6,110 nucleotides of DNA from Lachnospiraceae bacterium UBA4317 (lineage in GTDB: Bacteria > Bacillota_A > Clostridia > Lachnospirales > Lachnospiraceae), in NCBI GenBank assembly GCA_002394525.1, contig DGUF01000006.1:1-6110 (forward strand), read 5' to 3'. Of the stretch, positions 4,503 through 6,110 are shown piece by piece. The position numbers and the translations under genes were made by a program. How positions within the stretch are numbered: the first letter of the stretch is position 1; every line of letters starts with the position of its first letter. The notes beneath the pieces were generated by a model that saw nothing but the letters and a program-made list of their open reading frames with translations, had not been told where the DNA came from and made no database searches.

Positions 4503-6053
4503 ATGAAAAAAGGTGATCTGCTGGAAGGAATCGTGACCCGCGTCGATTACCCCGGAAAGGGGATCGTTGAGACCGCGGAGGGGACCTGCATCGTAAAAAA
4601 TGTGCTGCCGGGCCAGCGCATACTTCTTCGCGTGTCAAAAAAACGCAGGGGAAAGGCGGAGGGAACCCTTCAGGAGGTCCTGGACAAGGCCCCCTGTGAA
4701 AGGGAAGCTCCCTGTCCCCACTTCGGCCGCTGCGGGGGATGTCTCTACCTGGGCCTGCCCTTTGAGGAGGAACTGAAGCTCAAAAAGGACCAGGTCCTGC
4801 GCCTTCTGGAGGGCTCCATGCAGGAGGCTTCCCGCCTCTATGATATTCCGGAGGAGGAGCTGAGCCCCGCCCGCTGGTTTGAGGGGATTCTGCCAAGCCC
4901 GCAGGAGTATGCCTACCGCAACAAGATGGAGTACACCTTCGGGGACGAGTATAAGGACGGACCCCTTGCCCTGGGCATGCACAAGCGGGGCGGCTTCTAT
5001 GACATCGTCACGGTGGACGGCTGCAGGATCACCGACCCGGACTTCTCCCTGATCCTGCGCACGGTCCTGCGCTATTTTCAGGAGACGGTCTTTGAAGGAG
5101 TCTCCCTGCAGACCGCTGAAGCGGAAACCTCCGGGGCGGATCCGCATGCGGAGGATGGGCCTGCAGGAAACCTGCCCGCCGCGAAAAGATCGGGAAGGCT
5201 TCCCTTTTATCATCGCCTGCGCCACACCGGCTACCTCCGCCATCTCCTGGTCCGCAAGGCCGCCTTTACCGGTGAGATCCTGGTGGACCTGGTGACTACG
5301 ACCCAATGCGATCCTGACCTCTCCGGATTTACGGATGCCCTCCTCGCCCTGGAGAAAGAGGGGCTGCTGCAGGGGTGCCTGGCCGGGATCCTCCACACGG
5401 ACAATGACTCCCCCGCGGATGTCGTCGCCGACCAGGGAACGCAGGTCCTCTACGGCAGGGACTGGTTCGAGGAGGAACTGTTGGGCCTGCGCTTTAAGGT
5501 GACGCCCTTTTCCTTTTTCCAGACCAATAGCCACGGGGCGGAAGTCCTCTACGAAACGGCCCGGACCTACCTGCGGGAGGCGGGACTCGGCAGCGGCCGG
5601 AAAGGGATCGTCTACGACCTCTACAGCGGGACCGGCACGATCGCCCAGCTCATGGCCCCCGCGGCTCAAAAGGTCATCGGCGTCGAGATCGTCGAGGAGG
5701 CGGTCGAGGCGGCAAAGGTCAATGCCGCCCGCAATGGCCTGACCAACTGCGAATTTATCGCGGGCGACGTCCTCAAGGTCCTGGATACCATCGAGGAGAA
5801 TCCTGATACCATCATTCTGGATCCTCCCAGGGATGGCATCCATCCCAAAGCCCTGCCCAGGATCCTGGCCTATGGAGTGGAAAACATCCTCTACATCTCC
5901 TGCAAGCCGACCAGCCTGGCCAGGGACCTGCCTGCCTTCATGGCGGCGGGATACCGCCCGGTGCGCGGCGTCTGCGTGGACCAGTTCCCCTGGACCAGCT
6001 CGGTCGAGACCGTAGTCTGTTTGAGTAAGGAAAATGCAAATCCGAAGGATTAG
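4503..6053 (+). CDS. rlmD: 23S rRNA (uracil-C5)-methyltransferase, RlmD/RlmCD family
   Basis: SAM-dependent enzyme that methylates C5 of uracils in 23S rRNA (U1939 for RlmD; U747 and U1939 for the dual-specificity RlmCD of Gram-positives). Residues 1-60 form a TRAM RNA-binding domain. Cysteines C71, C77 and C80 in CPHFGRCGGC, with C174 in VDGCRITDP, match the four [4Fe-4S] ligands; C65 is an extra cysteine. The methyltransferase domain has FFQTNS (Q340), the SAM loop YDLYSGTGTI (371-380), acidic E395 in GVEIVE, DPPRDG (440-445), nucleophile C467 in YISCKPTSLARDL, and general base E502 in SSVETVV. Length (516) is somewhat above E. coli RlmD, partly from a linker at about 203-232 rich in A, E, G and P. 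The start has AAAGG at 4488-4492, 10 bases upstream, and an in-frame TGA at 4500-4502 excludes an earlier start. Target uracil is not determinable; 'rlmD' follows common family naming. The stop is TAG, with the frame open beyond it. Confidence 0.93.
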   Translation: MKKGDLLEGIVTRVDYPGKGIVETAEGTCIVKNVLPGQRILLRVSKKRRGKAEGTLQEVLDKAPCEREAPCPHFGRCGGCLYLGLPFEEELKLKKDQVLRLLEGSMQEASRLYDIPEEELSPARWFEGILPSPQEYAYRNKMEYTFGDEYKDGPLALGMHKRGGFYDIVTVDGCRITDPDFSLILRTVLRYFQETVFEGVSLQTAEAETSGADPHAEDGPAGNLPAAKRSGRLPFYHRLRHTGYLRHLLVRKAAFTGEILVDLVTTTQCDPDLSGFTDALLALEKEGLLQGCLAGILHTDNDSPADVVADQGTQVLYGRDWFEEELLGLRFKVTPFSFFQTNSHGAEVLYETARTYLREAGLGSGRKGIVYDLYSGTGTIAQLMAPAAQKVIGVEIVEEAVEAAKVNAARNGLTNCEFIAGDVLKVLDTIEENPDTIILDPPRDGIHPKALPRILAYGVENILYISCKPTSLARDLPAFMAAGYRPVRGVCVDQFPWTSSVETVVCLSKENANPKD

Positions 6054-6110
6054 GTTGAGATTGGCGTGGACGCTGAGGATTATTACAGGATCAAGAGTTC
6101 AGAGAAAGAC
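6054..6110 (+). other. Open in-frame continuation after the methyltransferase TAG
   Basis: Directly after the TAG (6051-6053), the same frame stays open through the right edge for 19 codons and reads VEIGVDAEDYYRIKSSEKD, an acidic, protein-like sequence. A GTG codon at 6066 could be a restart, but no good ribosome binding site precedes it. A second frame (from TTG at 6055) is also open, so openness alone is weak evidence. It could be a C-terminal extension cut off by a nonsense change, or plain intergenic DNA. Confidence 0.3.

Noticed and set aside
4635..5843. 402-codon open frame on the minus strand within the methyltransferase gene
   Set aside because: Antisense to a gene with full catalytic motifs; the composition is low-information and no ribosome binding site or family motif is recognisable.

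Overview
This window looks like ordinary core chromosome from a GC-rich, low-copy Gram-positive bacterium, most likely a member of the Clostridia (Lachnospiraceae-like). Three things suggest this. It carries PolC, the replicative polymerase typical of Firmicutes. It has strong GGAGG-type ribosome binding sites. Coding regions strongly prefer C or G at third codon positions, while intergenic spacers are more AT-rich. The genus cannot be named from the sequence alone. I see no transposase, phage gene, CRISPR array, toxin-antitoxin pair or defence cassette.

Layout. Bases 2-1753 (+) are the C-terminal part of polC, cut by the left edge and retaining the catalytic aspartates, the zinc-binding cysteines and a C-terminal clamp-binding motif. 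A GC-rich spacer (1754-1910) with nested inverted repeats and a T7 tract precedes a 240-residue metallo-beta-lactamase-fold hydrolase (1911-2633, +). The spacer 2634-2803 holds short direct and inverted repeats. A perfect 20-bp-stem hairpin (2804-2853) follows, and it terminates the tmRNA gene ssrA, which lies on the minus strand (2859-3205). The tmRNA can be read in detail: a GGGTTAG/CTAATCC acceptor stem with the alanine-identity G3-U70 pair, a T-arm, and a 15-codon tag AKLKINANDRVALAA. CCA is not encoded.

The ssrA promoter (minus) and an extended -10 promoter (plus) sit back to back in 3206-3463. The plus-strand promoter drives dapA (3464-4348), the first committed step of lysine/diaminopimelate synthesis. 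After a 154-bp spacer with a long interrupted hairpin and a roughly 15-bp periodic ATAAAA repeat comes a TRAM/[4Fe-4S]/SAM-dependent 23S rRNA uracil-C5 methyltransferase of the RlmD/RlmCD family (4503-6053).

The genes do housekeeping work in replication, ribosome rescue, cell-wall and lysine precursor synthesis, and rRNA modification. They are neighbours rather than one pathway. The most curious point is at the right edge. The methyltransferase ends in a TAG, but the same frame stays open from there to the end of the window and reads like protein, so the stop may interrupt a longer ancestral protein. No previously undescribed system is evident.
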